A DNA stretch of 64,000 nucleotides from an uncultured Tolumonas sp. (GTDB lineage: Bacteria; Pseudomonadota; Gammaproteobacteria; Enterobacterales; Aeromonadaceae): assembly GCF_963678185.1 (NCBI RefSeq), contig NZ_OY782757.1, forward strand, positions 2,477,001 to 2,541,000. Reading direction: 5' to 3'. Below are positions 9,447 to 18,976 of the stretch, one piece after another; the stretch's first letter is position 1, and each line of letters begins with the position of its first letter. Under the pieces are notes generated by a model. The model was not told the DNA's origin and ran no database searches. It saw nothing but the letters and a program-made list of their open reading frames with translations. The position numbers and the translations under genes were made by a program.

Positions 9447-11939
9447 TTGTTTAAACAGTTTGAGTTGCTGATTGCCCGCGCGGACGCCATCAATCAAATC
9501 AAGATGGAACGGGCGCTGGAGGCAATGAACGAAGCAGGCCGGCGCATGCTCTCGATGCTGCCGGTTTTGTTGCATTACCATCATCCACACCTTCCGGGCT
9601 ATATCTCGGGTGAGGTGCCGTATGGTATTGCCAATTTTCAGCCCGACGCGGCGCAACGCAAATTCCTGTTTACCCAATGTGGCCACACCGCTGAGCCTGA
9701 AGTTACCGAATCTTGTTTGTCTGCCGTGTATACCATGGGCAGCACCTCTTCGATTGGTCAAAGCATCACCTCCGATCTCGATATCTGGGTTTGTCATAAC
9801 CCTGAGCTGTCGCTAGAGCGGCTGGCGCTGTTAGAGCAAAAATGTCAACTGATTTCCTGTCTGGCGGAACAGCACGGCGTGGAGATGAACTTCTTTCTGA
9901 TCCCGGAAAATAAATTCCGGGTCGGCAATCGCGCGCAAGTGGGTTTGGATAACTGCGGCAGTGCGCAACATTTGCTGTTGCTGGAAGAGTTTTACCGCAG
10001 TGCCACCCGTGTGGCGGGTAAACGGCTGTTATGGCCGCTGATCCCGGCGGAACGGGAAGATGAATACGATGCACTGGCATCGGCGTTGTTCAGCACTGGC
10101 ATGATTTCCGAAGACGATTGGCTGGATCTGGGTGGTGTCAGCCATATTCCGGCGGAAGAGTATTTCGGCTCGGCGTTGTGGTTGCTCTATAAAGGGCTGG
10201 ATTCGCCGTACAAAGCAGTTTTAAAAATTCTGGTCATGGAAGCCTATTCTTCCGAGTTTCCACATACTGAACTGTTGGCCGTACAGGCCAAACGCTGGTT
10301 CCAGCAAAATGATGATTTTGGTTTATCGCTCGATGCCTATTATCTGATGCTGGATAAGGTCACCGACTATCTGACCAAGTTGGGTGACACCAAGCGGCTC
10401 GATCTGGCACGACGCTGTTTTTATCTGAAGATCTGCGATGCGCTGAGTCGCAATGAACCGCCACAACATGGCCGTTGGCGGCGGGAATTGCTGGTAAAAC
10501 TGGTGCGGCAGTGGGGCTGGAATCAAACCGTTTTACAGCAGCTCGACAGCCACGCACAGTGGAAGGTAGAGCAGGTTAAAGTTGCTTACGAAGAGCTGTT
10601 AAGTGCACTGATGCAAAGCTACAGCAAGCTGATCCAGTTTGCGCGGCGCAATAACATCAGTGAATCTATTAACCCGGAAGACATCGGTATTTTATCGCGC
10701 AAACTCTATACCGCGTTTGAAGCACTGCCGGGCAAAGTACAACGTATTAACCTGAAAATTGCGCCTGATTTACGGGAGTCGAATTTAAGCCTGATCCAAG
10801 TGCCACCGGGGCATCTGAATCGGCAGGGCTGGTATCTGTATAAACATTCGCTGCAACCGTTCGATATTATTGGGCGTGCACCGCTGGAATATAACGGTTA
10901 TCTCTCTAAGCTGGTGGCCTGGGCCTATTTTAATGGTCTGCTGGTGGCGGACACACAAGTTGCGTTGCGCCAGATGGGTTCAGATATTACCCATTCCTCA
11001 TTGCTGCAATTCTGTCAGGATCTGGCGGATACCTTCCCGGTGGAATTACCGCCAGCGGGGAATTTGGCGCTGAGCCGCCCGTGCGAGATCCGGCATCTGG
11101 GCATTTTCATCAATCTGGAGCGTGATCCGACTGCGGATTGGCCGGAAGATATGCCGCCAGTGCTAGCGCATGGTGAAGATATGCTCTGCTTTGGCCTGCG
11201 GCAGGAGTGTCTGATTGGCACCATTGATTTGGTGTATCGGAATTCGTGGAATGAAGTCAGAACGCTGCATTTCAACGGTCTCGATGCGGTCGTCGAAGCA
11301 CTGAGTACGATTTTAAGTAAGATGCATCAGGATGCCGCAGCACCGGATGCCATCGATGTGTTCTGCTACAGCCAATATTACCGCGAGGATATCCGCCAGC
11401 AATTTACCGAATTGGTCAATTCCTGCATTTCGCTGCGTCTGGCGCTGGATAAACAACGCATGGTGAAATTGCTGTCGGTGGGTGAACATCGTTATGCTTT
11501 GTTCCTCGAGCGCCGCGGTGTGTCGGTGCGGGAGCTGAGCAGTGCGATCGATTTCTACCGGCAGGTGTCGGATAACAAGCTGGAACGCCAGACCGCCGAG
11601 CCGGATAACGGCCTGCATGTGCCGCCGATTGTTGATGCCTATGCCAGTGAGGGCTTGATCCAGTATTTCTTTGAGGATAATGACAACGGTTTTAACGTCT
11701 ATATTCTGGATGAAAATAACAAGGTTGAGATCTACCACGAATACGCTGGCAGCAAAGAAGATCTGGTGCAAAACGTTAATCGTTATTACACCATGACGCA
11801 TCAGCGTTTTGATTTCACCGAGCAGGTGATCAACTTCAATTTACCGCAATTTTATGAGCTGGTGGCCGAGGCGGATACGCTGCAGGTGATGCCATATCGC
11901 TCCATTATGCGGGAAATGCCGCAGCAAGCCTCTGGTTAA
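9447..11939 (+). CDS. cyaA: Class I adenylate cyclase
   Basis: This large enzyme (830 residues) makes cAMP, the coactivator of CRP. The N-terminal catalytic half shows [16 protein letters not shown] and the nucleotidyltransferase motif [19 protein letters not shown]; the C-terminal half is the regulatory domain that responds to PTS EIIA-Glc. The start is a TTG at 9447 with TAAGG eight bases upstream. A rare UUG start is known to limit expression of E. coli cyaA, so the feature appears conserved. The product matters for the CRP-like sites seen in the sugar island of this window. Confidence 0.96.
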   Translation: MFKQFELLIARADAINQIKMERALEAMNEAGRRMLSMLPVLLHYHHPHLPGYISGEVPYGIANFQPDAAQRKFLFTQCGHTAEPEVTESCLSAVYTMGSTSSIGQSITSDLDIWVCHNPELSLERLALLEQKCQLISCLAEQHGVEMNFFLIPENKFRVGNRAQVGLDNCGSAQHLLLLEEFYRSATRVAGKRLLWPLIPAEREDEYDALASALFSTGMISEDDWLDLGGVSHIPAEEYFGSALWLLYKGLDSPYKAVLKILVMEAYSSEFPHTELLAVQAKRWFQQNDDFGLSLDAYYLMLDKVTDYLTKLGDTKRLDLARRCFYLKICDALSRNEPPQHGRWRRELLVKLVRQWGWNQTVLQQLDSHAQWKVEQVKVAYEELLSALMQSYSKLIQFARRNNISESINPEDIGILSRKLYTAFEALPGKVQRINLKIAPDLRESNLSLIQVPPGHLNRQGWYLYKHSLQPFDIIGRAPLEYNGYLSKLVAWAYFNGLLVADTQVALRQMGSDITHSSLLQFCQDLADTFPVELPPAGNLALSRPCEIRHLGIFINLERDPTADWPEDMPPVLAHGEDMLCFGLRQECLIGTIDLVYRNSWNEVRTLHFNGLDAVVEALSTILSKMHQDAAAPDAIDVFCYSQYYREDIRQQFTELVNSCISLRLALDKQRMVKLLSVGEHRYALFLERRGVSVRELSSAIDFYRQVSDNKLERQTAEPDNGLHVPPIVDAYASEGLIQYFFEDNDNGFNVYILDENNKVEIYHEYAGSKEDLVQNVNRYYTMTHQRFDFTEQVINFNLPQFYELVAEADTLQVMPYRSIMREMPQQASG

Positions 11940-12061
11940 AATTCCTACTATCTGTTGTCATTTTCGCTGTGTAAATAATCGCAAATCCGGATGAGAACAA
12001 ATTCCGAAGGACTATTATCGCCCTCGCATTTCGTCAAATGACATATGAGGTTGTAGATAGT

Positions 12062-12463
12062 ATGGGTATCAAAAAAGTTCTGTTGAGTTTAGGTCTGTGT
12101 ACGTTTGTCTCCGTCAGCGGTATGGCAATCGCTAACGCGAAAGCGGCACCGGAAAATGATGATCGAGCACAACAGGAATGCCCGGAAGGCGAAAAATGTG
12201 ATCGTCCGGCGCCGGATCCGCAAAAACTGAAAAAAGGTGCAGAACGTCGTGATGAAGCGGCGCCAGAAGGCAAAGCACCGCGTAAAGCAAAAGGTGATGA
12301 TAATCGAGCAGCGCCAGCAGGCGACGAAAAAGCGCCACCGAAAGCGATGAAGGAACGTGCTGGCAACGATGGGCGTGATGCGGCGCGTAATGAGCCAAAA
12401 CCACCGAAAGATGCGAAGAAAAAACCACCAAAACCAGCTGACGACGAAGCTCAGGATCAATAA
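12062..12463 (+). CDS. Secreted Lys/Pro/Ala-rich low-complexity protein
   Basis: I do not recognise this 133-residue protein. A signal peptide covers about residues 1-28 (MGIKKVLLSLGLCTFVSVSG, with a likely cut near ANA-KA). The remainder is almost entirely Lys, Pro, Ala, Asp, Glu and Arg with PPK-type repeats near the end. It is very polar and probably disordered. One cysteine pair (CPEGEKC) lies just after the signal. The ATG at 12062 has GAGG upstream; an in-frame ATG at 12038 would bury the signal peptide. Only two bases separate it from the next small secreted protein, so the two are probably co-transcribed. Possible roles include cell-envelope or metal and polyanion binding, all speculative. 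Confidence 0.7.
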   Translation: MGIKKVLLSLGLCTFVSVSGMAIANAKAAPENDDRAQQECPEGEKCDRPAPDPQKLKKGAERRDEAAPEGKAPRKAKGDDNRAAPAGDEKAPPKAMKERAGNDGRDAARNEPKPPKDAKKKPPKPADDEAQDQ

Positions 12464-12465
12464 TC

Positions 12466-12768
12466 ATGGCAACGACATTTAAGTTAAGCGCATTGGTTTC
12501 GTTGGTGCTGTTTGCCGGTGCCAGTTGGGCGACGGATAGTAACCAACCGCCACAAGGTGGCCAGCCTCCTGCACCACCGCAAGAAGCCGTGGCGGCTTGT
12601 GCTAGCAAAGCGGCCAACGATAGTTGCAGCTTTAGCGCGCCGGATGGTAAATCATTCAGTGGCACTTGTTCGGCGATGCCGGGCGACAGTACCCTAGTGT
12701 GCGGCCCGAAAGGCGGCATGGGGCATCCATCTAAAGGTGGCAAACCACCGGAAGATAACGCTGAATAA
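12466..12768 (+). CDS. Small secreted cysteine-containing protein
   Basis: This 100-residue protein has a signal peptide (about residues 1-22, ending ASWA) and a proline/glutamine linker. A compact core with four cysteines follows, in the pattern C-x7-C-x14-C-x10-C (ACASKAANDSCSF, then FSGTCSAM and LVCGP). Similar short proteins with a GD/ND-x-C-x-F...G-T-C signature occur in other gammaproteobacteria as uncharacterised periplasmic proteins. Two disulfides are likely. The gene sits two bases after the preceding secreted protein, and a terminator follows. Function unknown. Confidence 0.75.
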   Translation: MATTFKLSALVSLVLFAGASWATDSNQPPQGGQPPAPPQEAVAACASKAANDSCSFSAPDGKSFSGTCSAMPGDSTLVCGPKGGMGHPSKGGKPPEDNAE

Positions 12769-12780
12769 TCAGCATGAATA

Positions 12781-12809
12781 AAAACGGCGCCGATTTGGGC
12801 GCCGTTTTT
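12781..12809. terminator. Bidirectional terminator between convergent genes
   Basis: A perfect stem (AAAACGGCGCC / GGCGCCGTTTT) with a 6-base loop has A and T runs on both sides. It lies between the small secreted-protein genes on the plus strand and the Rdx-family gene on the minus strand and can serve both. Confidence 0.85.
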
Positions 12810-12815
12810 GTTGGT

Positions 12816-13106
12816 TTATTCGTCCACTTTTCGATCGGTGTGGCCGAGGTCGCGCTCTGGCGCGATCTGATCGCGCACGCGCTGTTTCAGGGCTTTGACA
12901 TCCGGGAAGCCACCGTCGGCTTTGCGTTCCCAAATCGTGATGCCATTGACCAGAATTTCAAAATGACCACCCGTATCCGGGTGCAGGTTTACGCTACCCA
13001 GTTCTTCACTGAAGGTATGTAACAGCTCTTGGGCCATCCAGCTGGCGCGCAGCATCCAGTTACACTGGCGGCAGTAATAAATATCGATGATCGGTTTATC
13101 CATCAT
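12816..13106 (-). CDS. Rdx/SelW-family thioredoxin-like protein
   Basis: This 96-residue protein of the SelT/SelW/SelH (Rdx) family has a CxxC redox motif near the N-terminus (IYYCRQCNWMLRA) followed by a short alpha/beta thioredoxin-like body (GHFEILVNGITIWERK). Both positions are cysteine, with no in-frame TGA suggesting selenocysteine. Bacterial members are presumed thiol oxidoreductases of unknown substrate. The start is ATG 13106 or 13103, just after the cyaY stop at 13109. The pairing with the frataxin homologue hints at a link to iron or redox homeostasis, which is inference. Confidence 0.88.
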   Translation of the reverse strand: MMDKPIIDIYYCRQCNWMLRASWMAQELLHTFSEELGSVNLHPDTGGHFEILVNGITIWERKADGGFPDVKALKQRVRDQIAPERDLGHTDRKVDE

Positions 13107-13108
13107 GA

Positions 13109-13423
13109 TCAACCTAAGGTGACTGTTTCGCCGGATTGTTTACTGCAGGCATCACTGAGCAGCGCCATTAGTTCACGGCCACCACGGTTATCGATCCATT
13201 GCCCGTCTTTCCAGTCAAAGTGATAGCCGTTTTCCCGGGTGGCGACCCAGATCTGATGCAGGGGTTCTTGTTTGTTGATGATGATTTTGCTGCCGTTGAC
13301 AAAGCTCAGTGTGACCACGCCACTATTGAGTTCACAATCGATGTCGGCATCGCAATTATCCATAGCTTCTTCAATAACCTGATAGCGCTCTTCTACTAGC
13401 GCGTGAAATTCACTGTCTTTCAT
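13109..13423 (-). CDS. cyaY: CyaY, bacterial frataxin
   Basis: Frataxin binds iron and modulates iron-sulfur cluster assembly on IscU/IscS. The 104-residue protein has the acidic first helix (EFHALVEERYQVIEEAMDNC) and the conserved core strands (VVTLSFVNGSKIIINKQEP, HQIWVATRENGYHFD). The ATG at 13423 is preferred to a further upstream non-ATG start. In enterobacteria cyaY also lies beside cyaA and lptM-dapF; here two small secreted genes and the Rdx gene sit between cyaA and cyaY. Confidence 0.95.
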   Translation of the reverse strand: MKDSEFHALVEERYQVIEEAMDNCDADIDCELNSGVVTLSFVNGSKIIINKQEPLHQIWVATRENGYHFDWKDGQWIDNRGGRELMALLSDACSKQSGETVTLG

Positions 13424-13497
13424 TACGGCTTGTCCTATTTGCATTTACTGCGATGAGTGAGATTATAGTGGGCCAAATTACCGAATCGCACAAGATC

Positions 13498-13659
13498 ATG
13501 AAAATGCGCACATACAGTGTGGGTTTAGCGTTGTTATTAGCAGGTTTGCTCAGTGGTTGCGGCTTGAAAGGGCCGTTATACATGCCACAGCAAAAACCGG
13601 CGCAACAGCAGACTGCCCAGCCGCAAAATCAGAACGACAACCACCAGACCCAATCATAA
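13498..13659 (+). CDS. lptM: LptM (YifL)-like small lipoprotein
   Basis: This 53-residue lipoprotein has a short signal peptide ending in the lipobox LLSGC, followed by the family signature CGLKGPLYMP and a glutamine/asparagine-rich tail. LptM helps oxidative maturation of the LptD/LptE lipopolysaccharide translocon at the outer membrane. The start is ATG 13498 or 13504; both keep the lipobox at a normal distance. It directly precedes lysA and dapF, the usual neighbourhood for this gene. Confidence 0.88.
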   Translation: MKMRTYSVGLALLLAGLLSGCGLKGPLYMPQQKPAQQQTAQPQNQNDNHQTQS

Positions 13660-13674
13660 GGAAACGATGGCGCC

Positions 13675-14925
13675 ATGGATTATTTCAATTATCGCGAAGA
13701 CGGCGAACTGCTGGCGGAACAATGTGCTGTCAGCGAGTTAGTTGCCCAATACGGCACCCCTTTATATATCTACTCCCGTGCCACTATTGAACGTCACTGG
13801 AAGGCGTTTGATGCCGCTGCTGGCGACGTACCGCACCTGATCTGTTACGCGGTCAAGGCCAATGGCAACCTCGCGATTTTGAATCTGCTGGCGCGTCTGG
13901 GCTCAGGCTTTGACATCGTTTCTGGTGGTGAACTGGCGCGTGTGATCACCGCCGGTGGTGATGCGAAAAAAGTGGTGTTCTCGGGGGTTGGTAAAACCGA
14001 AGCCGAGATGCGTTATGCGCTGGAACAAGACATTCTCTGTTTCAACGTGGAATCAGAGCCGGAGCTGGAGCGCCTGAATCAGGTGGCGGGCAGTATGGGT
14101 AAAGTGGCGCGCATTTCGATCCGTATTAATCCGGATATCGATGCCGGTACCCATCCGTATATCTCGACCGGTCTGAAACAGAATAAATTCGGTATTCCGA
14201 TTGAACGTGCGCCAGAGGTATATAAATACGCGGCGAGCCTGCCAAATTTAGCCATTCATGGCGTTGATTGTCATATCGGCTCACAGCTGACTGAAATCGC
14301 ACCATTCCTCGAAGCGGCAGATAAACTGCTGGCGCTGATCGATCAGCTGGCAGCAGCGGGTATTAAGATCCAGCATCTGGATGTGGGCGGTGGTCTGGGC
14401 GTGAATTACAACGATGAAACCCCACCGCACCCAAGCGAATATGCCTCGGCGCTGAAACAAAAACTGCAAGATCGCGACCTGACGCTACTGTTTGAACCAG
14501 GGCGTGCCATCATGGCGAATGCCGGTATTCTGGCGACTAAAGTCGAATATCTGAAAGCGGGTGAAGATCGTCATTTTGCTATCGTTGATGCGGCGATGAA
14601 CGACCTGATCCGCCCATCGCTGTACAGTGCCTGGATGAACATTGTGCCGGTCAATCGTGCATTGCCACGTACTGCGCAACGCTATGATGTGGTGGGCCCA
14701 GTCTGCGAAACCGGTGATTTCCTGGGTAAAGATCGGGAATTAGCCATTGCACCGGGTGATTATCTGGTAGTCCGCTCGGCAGGCGCGTATGGTTTCTCGA
14801 TGGCGTCTAACTACAACGCCCGTTCCCGTGCTGCGGAAGTGCTGGTGGACGGTGAGCAGCCACATTTGGTGCGTGAGCGTGAACCGCTGGCATCGCTGTG
14901 GCAATTTGAACATCTGTTGCCGTAA
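13675..14925 (+). CDS. lysA: Diaminopimelate decarboxylase
   Basis: This PLP enzyme performs the last step of lysine synthesis, meso-diaminopimelate to L-lysine. The 416-residue protein has the PLP lysine in CYAVKANGN, the glycine-rich phosphate loop (LDVGGGLGVNY), and the C-terminal catalytic Cys in GPVCETGDFLG. It begins with an ATG 16 bases after lptM and is followed 16 bases later by dapF. This places the two enzymes that use meso-diaminopimelate or its precursor in one operon. Confidence 0.97.
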   Translation: MDYFNYREDGELLAEQCAVSELVAQYGTPLYIYSRATIERHWKAFDAAAGDVPHLICYAVKANGNLAILNLLARLGSGFDIVSGGELARVITAGGDAKKVVFSGVGKTEAEMRYALEQDILCFNVESEPELERLNQVAGSMGKVARISIRINPDIDAGTHPYISTGLKQNKFGIPIERAPEVYKYAASLPNLAIHGVDCHIGSQLTEIAPFLEAADKLLALIDQLAAAGIKIQHLDVGGGLGVNYNDETPPHPSEYASALKQKLQDRDLTLLFEPGRAIMANAGILATKVEYLKAGEDRHFAIVDAAMNDLIRPSLYSAWMNIVPVNRALPRTAQRYDVVGPVCETGDFLGKDRELAIAPGDYLVVRSAGAYGFSMASNYNARSRAAEVLVDGEQPHLVREREPLASLWQFEHLLP

Positions 14926-14940
14926 CAGGAGCTTGGCTGC

Positions 14941-15771
14941 ATGTTGATCCAGTTTTCCAAAATGCACGGTCTGGGAAATGACTTCGTGGTAGTGGATGGC
15001 GTAACGCAGAAGGTATTTTTTAATGCGGAAACGCTGAAACGCCTCGGTGATCGTCATTTTGGTGTCGGGTTTGACCAGCTATTGCTGGTCGAACCGCCGT
15101 ATGATCCTGATCTCGACTTCCACTATCGTATTTTTAATGCCGATGGTTCGGAAGTGCAGCAGTGTGGCAACGGCGCGCGTTGTTTTGCCCGTTTCGTCCG
15201 CCTGAAGGGCTTAACCAATAAAGATCGTATCGCGGTGAGCACCGTTAGTGGTCGCATCGTGTTACAGCTGGAAGACAACGATCAGGTCACGGTCAACATG
15301 GGCGTACCGGAATTTGAGCCAGCGAAGATCCCATTCCGGGCACTAAAAGCCGAAAAACTCTATTTGCTGCGCGTGGCGGAACAAACCGTCATGTGCGGTG
15401 CGGTATCGATGGGCAATCCGCACTGTGTGTTGGAAGTGCCGAGCGTGAAAACGGCTCCCGTGGAAACGCTGGGACCAAAACTCGAATCGTTCGATCGCTT
15501 CCCAGAACGCGTTAATGTCGGTTTTATGGAAGTGGTGTCAGCCAACGAAATTAACCTGCGTGTTTATGAACGTGGCGCGGGTGAAACCTTGGCCTGCGGC
15601 ACGGGTGCTTGTGCCGCCGTGGTGGTGGGTATCCAGCAGGAAAAACTCAAAGGTCGGGTCAAAGTGAATTTGCCCGGTGGTTCGCTGAGTATTTCCTGGA
15701 GTGGCCCCGGCACACCGGTGTATATGACCGGCCCGGCTGAACATGTGTTTGACGGACAAATCGAGTTATGA
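14941..15771 (+). CDS. dapF: Diaminopimelate epimerase
   Basis: This is a PLP-independent racemase converting LL- to meso-diaminopimelate for lysine and peptidoglycan. The 276-residue protein begins with the family N-terminus [13 protein letters not shown] (residues 8-20). It carries both catalytic cysteines, in QQCGNGARC and ACGTGACAA. It lies in an operon after lysA, and its TGA overlaps the next ATG, so translation of the DUF484 gene is coupled. Confidence 0.97.
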   Translation: MLIQFSKMHGLGNDFVVVDGVTQKVFFNAETLKRLGDRHFGVGFDQLLLVEPPYDPDLDFHYRIFNADGSEVQQCGNGARCFARFVRLKGLTNKDRIAVSTVSGRIVLQLEDNDQVTVNMGVPEFEPAKIPFRALKAEKLYLLRVAEQTVMCGAVSMGNPHCVLEVPSVKTAPVETLGPKLESFDRFPERVNVGFMEVVSANEINLRVYERGAGETLACGTGACAAVVVGIQQEKLKGRVKVNLPGGSLSISWSGPGTPVYMTGPAEHVFDGQIEL

Positions 15772-16466
15772 GTATCGACATGGGCGCACTGGAGGCGATG
15801 CTACAGGAAAATCAGGTGGTTGATTTCCTCAAGCAGCATCCGGATTTTTTCTTGCGGCATAAAGCACTGCTGGATGAGTTGACGGTGCCCCATGAACAAC
15901 GCGGCGCGGTGTCGTTGTTTGATCTAAAGCTAGAGCGACAGCGTGACCGTTTGCAGCACTTGGAGCAAGAGCGCCAAGAGTTGCTGACGAACGCTAGCCG
16001 TAACGAGTTCATCTTCCGTGTCTATACCGATATTTATCCGGCGTTATTTGCCTGCACCTCATTGCGGCAATTGTGGAAGTGTATGCATAGCACCTTTCGC
16101 GAACGGTTACGTATTCCGGCCTGTGCCTTGTGGGTCAATCAGGCTCGGGTGAAAGCCAAGCGCTTTGATAAACCGTATGAGATGGAATATCCGCTGTTCC
16201 AGCGTTTATGTCTGTATCCGATGGCCGATCAGCTGGTCTATTTTGGTCGCGTCAATGATTGCGATCGCGAGCTGATTTTCGGGCAAGGCTCACTGGTGCA
16301 TTCGATGGCGCTGTTACGCCTTGGCGAATACGGTGAATGGGGTTTTCTGGCCTTTGGCCATGCTAATCCGCAACATTATCAACCGGGCATGGACAGCTTG
16401 CTGCTCGAGCAGTTAGGCCGCTTTGTCACCCTGTTATTACCGACTTTGGCGCGCTCTTGTGAGTGA
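15768..16466 (+). CDS. DUF484 family protein (YigA-like)
   Basis: The 232-residue cytosolic protein has a GAF-like fold predicted for the DUF484 family. A helical N-terminus ([20 protein letters not shown]) and a coiled coil ([17 protein letters not shown]) precede the sensor-like domain. The family usually sits between dapF and xerC, exactly as here, and its function is unknown. It overlaps dapF by four bases (ATGA), and xerC starts inside its last codons. Confidence 0.92.
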   Translation: MSIDMGALEAMLQENQVVDFLKQHPDFFLRHKALLDELTVPHEQRGAVSLFDLKLERQRDRLQHLEQERQELLTNASRNEFIFRVYTDIYPALFACTSLRQLWKCMHSTFRERLRIPACALWVNQARVKAKRFDKPYEMEYPLFQRLCLYPMADQLVYFGRVNDCDRELIFGQGSLVHSMALLRLGEYGEWGFLAFGHANPQHYQPGMDSLLLEQLGRFVTLLLPTLARSCE

Positions 16467-17388
16467 CCCCCTCGCTGCGGTAGTACACACCTATCTGGAA
16501 TACCTGCGTGTTGAGCGTCAACTCAGCGCGCATACTCTCAGTAATTATCAACGGCATTTGCAAGCCATGATGGAATGGCTGCAGGAAAAGCAGGTCCGTG
16601 ACTGGAGTGAGCTGAATAACCCGTTGGTGCGGCAATGGGCGCACACGCTGCGTAAACACAAAGAGACTTCACCGCGCACCATCAGCACCAAGATGTCGGC
16701 ATTGCGTAGTTTTGCTGACTGGCTGGTGATCCGTGGCATTCTGGCGGCTAACCCCGCACGCGGTGTGGCGTTACCGAAACTCGGCCGTCCGTTGCCGAAA
16801 AATCTCGATGTTGATCAGATGCATCAACTGCTCAATATCAGCGATGAGCAAGATCCGCTGGCGGTGCGTGATCGGGCGATCATGGAGCTGTTTTACACCT
16901 GCGGCATGCGTTTGTCGGAATTAGTAGGCCTCGATCTGCAGGATATCCAGCTTGATGCTCGGCAAGTTCGGGTGATCGGGAAGGGAAATAAAGAGCGCGT
17001 GTTACCGATTGGCCGCTTGGCGCTGGAGTGGCTGGAAAAATGGCTGCACATCCGACCCACCTTTACCGTCGAGGGGGAGCAGGCGTTGTTTCTCAGCAAC
17101 CGTAAGCGTCGTATCACTGCGCGCATGGTTGAGATCCGTCTTGCACAGTGGGGGCAGAAACAGACGCTCAATAGCCACGTGTATCCGCATAAATTACGCC
17201 ACAGTTTTGCCACGCATATGCTGGAATCCTCCGGCGATCTGCGCGCGGTGCAAGAGCTGTTAGGCCACGCCAATCTGGCGACCACGCAAGTCTATACCCA
17301 CCTCGATTTTCAACATTTAGCCGCGGTGTATGACCAGGCGCATCCGCGTTCCAAACGCAAAAAACTCAAGCCGGAAGAGGCGGAGTAG
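16459..17388 (+). CDS. xerC: Tyrosine recombinase XerC
   Basis: XerC acts with XerD at dif to resolve chromosome dimers at division. The 309-residue protein has the N-terminal SAM-like core-binding domain and a C-terminal catalytic domain. The catalytic residues are Arg in [10 protein letters not shown], Lys in GKGNKE, His-x-x-Arg in [12 protein letters not shown], His in LLGHANL and the nucleophile Tyr in TTQVYTHLD. The start is a GTG at 16459 overlapping the DUF484 stop by eight bases. Its place after dapF-DUF484 distinguishes it from xerD or a mobile integrase. Confidence 0.95.
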   Translation: MSDPLAAVVHTYLEYLRVERQLSAHTLSNYQRHLQAMMEWLQEKQVRDWSELNNPLVRQWAHTLRKHKETSPRTISTKMSALRSFADWLVIRGILAANPARGVALPKLGRPLPKNLDVDQMHQLLNISDEQDPLAVRDRAIMELFYTCGMRLSELVGLDLQDIQLDARQVRVIGKGNKERVLPIGRLALEWLEKWLHIRPTFTVEGEQALFLSNRKRRITARMVEIRLAQWGQKQTLNSHVYPHKLRHSFATHMLESSGDLRAVQELLGHANLATTQVYTHLDFQHLAAVYDQAHPRSKRKKLKPEEAE

Positions 17389-17506
17389 CGCCGATAGCCT
17401 TACCGATTGAGCGTGTTAATTGTCACGAAATCGGCTTAAGATGAAATATATTCTCTGCAATAAAACCTGTTTGGGTCTTTTCACGTTGTTAACGCATTTT
17501 TCTCTC

Positions 17507-18976
17507 ATGGTGCAGGGCACCACCTCCGATGCCGGTAAAAGTACGCTGGTAGCCGGTTTATGTCGTCTGCTGAAGCGACAAGGCTGGTCGGTCGCGCCGT
17601 TTAAATCGCAGAATATGGCGCTCAATAGTGCGGTGACTGCCGATGGCGGCGAAATTGGTCGCGCGCAGGCGGTGCAAGCACAAGCCTGTGGCATTGAACC
17701 CACTGTGCACATGAACCCTGTGCTATTAAAACCTAACACTGATATTGGCGCGCAGGTGATCGTACACGGCAAAGCACTGACGGACATGGATGCTTGTGCC
17801 TATCACGAATACAAACCGAAGGTGATGGGGGCGGTGATGTACTCGTTCCATCACCTGCAAACCCATTATCAGGCGGTGATCATCGAAGGGGCGGGTAGCC
17901 CTGCTGAGATCAATCTGCGTGACCGTGATATCGCCAATATGGGGTTTGCCGAAGAAGCAGATTGTCCGGTCATCATTATTGCGGACATCGACCGGGGCGG
18001 CGTGTTTGCTCATCTGTATGGCACGCTGGCACTGCTTTCCGAGAGCGAACAAAATCGTGTCATTGGCTTTGTCATTAACCGCTTTCGTGGTGATATTGCC
18101 TTGCTGCAAGGCGGCCTTGACTGGCTGGAGCAGACTACTGGCAAGCCGGTGTTAGGCGTGTTGCCTTATTTGCATGGCCTGTATCTGGAACAAGAAGACG
18201 CGATTGCGGTGCAGCAAAGCGATCGCGGGAAATTCCGTATTGTGGTGCCTTGTTTCCCACGCATCAGTAATCACACCGATTTTGATGTGCTGCGGCTGCA
18301 CCCCGATGTCGATCTGATCATGGTGCCGCCCAATCAACCGTTGCCTGCCGCTGATCTTATCATTCTGCCCGGTTCTAAATCGGTGCAGGGTGATCTGCGC
18401 TTCCTGCGCGAACAGGGCTGGGATAGCGCCATTAACCGTCACCTGCGCTTTGGCGGCAAGCTGATCGGCATCTGTGGTGGTTATCAGATGCTCGGCGAGA
18501 TGTTGCACGATCCACTGGGGTTGGAAGGTGAAGCAGGAAGTTTGGCCGGTTTGGGGTTATTGCCGATCAATACCACGCTGGCAGCGGAAAAGCAGTTGCG
18601 GCAAGTGACCGGTACACTGGTGTTAGCGGATGAAACGGTTGTCGTGACGGGTTATGAAATTCATGCTGGTGTCACGGAAACGCCGGTCGATGCATCACAG
18701 CCGATGACGTTGCATTGTGATGAGGCGGTTATCCGCGATGGTCTGTTCTCTGAGGATGGACTGATTTTTGGTACCTATCTGCATGGGTTGTTCGATGAAC
18801 CCGCCGCCTGTAATGCGCTGCTGCGTTGGGCGGGGTTACAGACTGATCACGCACCCGATATGCAGCAACTGCGCGAGCATGGCATCGACCGACTGGCCGA
18901 TTGTCTGGCCGATCATCTGAATATGCAACAGATTTTCACACGACTGGAACAGTGGGAACAACAGCATGCAAACTAG
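17507..18976 (+). CDS. cobQ: Cobyric acid synthase (adenosylcobyrinate a,c-diamide amidotransferase)
   Basis: This glutamine amidotransferase amidates four side chains of adenosylcobyrinic acid a,c-diamide in cobalamin synthesis. About 489 residues comprise an N-terminal DTBS-like ATPase domain ([31 protein letters not shown]) and a C-terminal class I glutaminase domain with nucleophile Cys in [11 protein letters not shown] and a terminal catalytic His in GTYLHGLFD. The start is uncertain: no clear ribosome site precedes the ATG at 17507, and in-frame alternatives are TTG 17486 and ATG 17441. The downstream cobB overlaps by 11 bases. It occupies the slot after xerC where enterobacteria have yigB. 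Confidence 0.93.
   Translation: MVQGTTSDAGKSTLVAGLCRLLKRQGWSVAPFKSQNMALNSAVTADGGEIGRAQAVQAQACGIEPTVHMNPVLLKPNTDIGAQVIVHGKALTDMDACAYHEYKPKVMGAVMYSFHHLQTHYQAVIIEGAGSPAEINLRDRDIANMGFAEEADCPVIIIADIDRGGVFAHLYGTLALLSESEQNRVIGFVINRFRGDIALLQGGLDWLEQTTGKPVLGVLPYLHGLYLEQEDAIAVQQSDRGKFRIVVPCFPRISNHTDFDVLRLHPDVDLIMVPPNQPLPAADLIILPGSKSVQGDLRFLREQGWDSAINRHLRFGGKLIGICGGYQMLGEMLHDPLGLEGEAGSLAGLGLLPINTTLAAEKQLRQVTGTLVLADETVVVTGYEIHAGVTETPVDASQPMTLHCDEAVIRDGLFSEDGLIFGTYLHGLFDEPAACNALLRWAGLQTDHAPDMQQLREHGIDRLADCLADHLNMQQIFTRLEQWEQQHAN

Noticed and set aside
11313-11801. 162-codon ORF antisense to cyaA
   Set aside because: It is a shadow frame inside a well-supported gene, without start signals or motifs.
12089-12743. 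Long minus-strand ORFs opposite the two small secreted-protein genes
   Set aside because: They mirror the biased codons of the plus-strand proteins, which have clear signal peptides, shared operon spacing and a terminator.
16459-17388. Mobile-element integrase
   Set aside because: Context (dapF, DUF484) and sequence identify the housekeeping XerC; no att site or phage genes are near.
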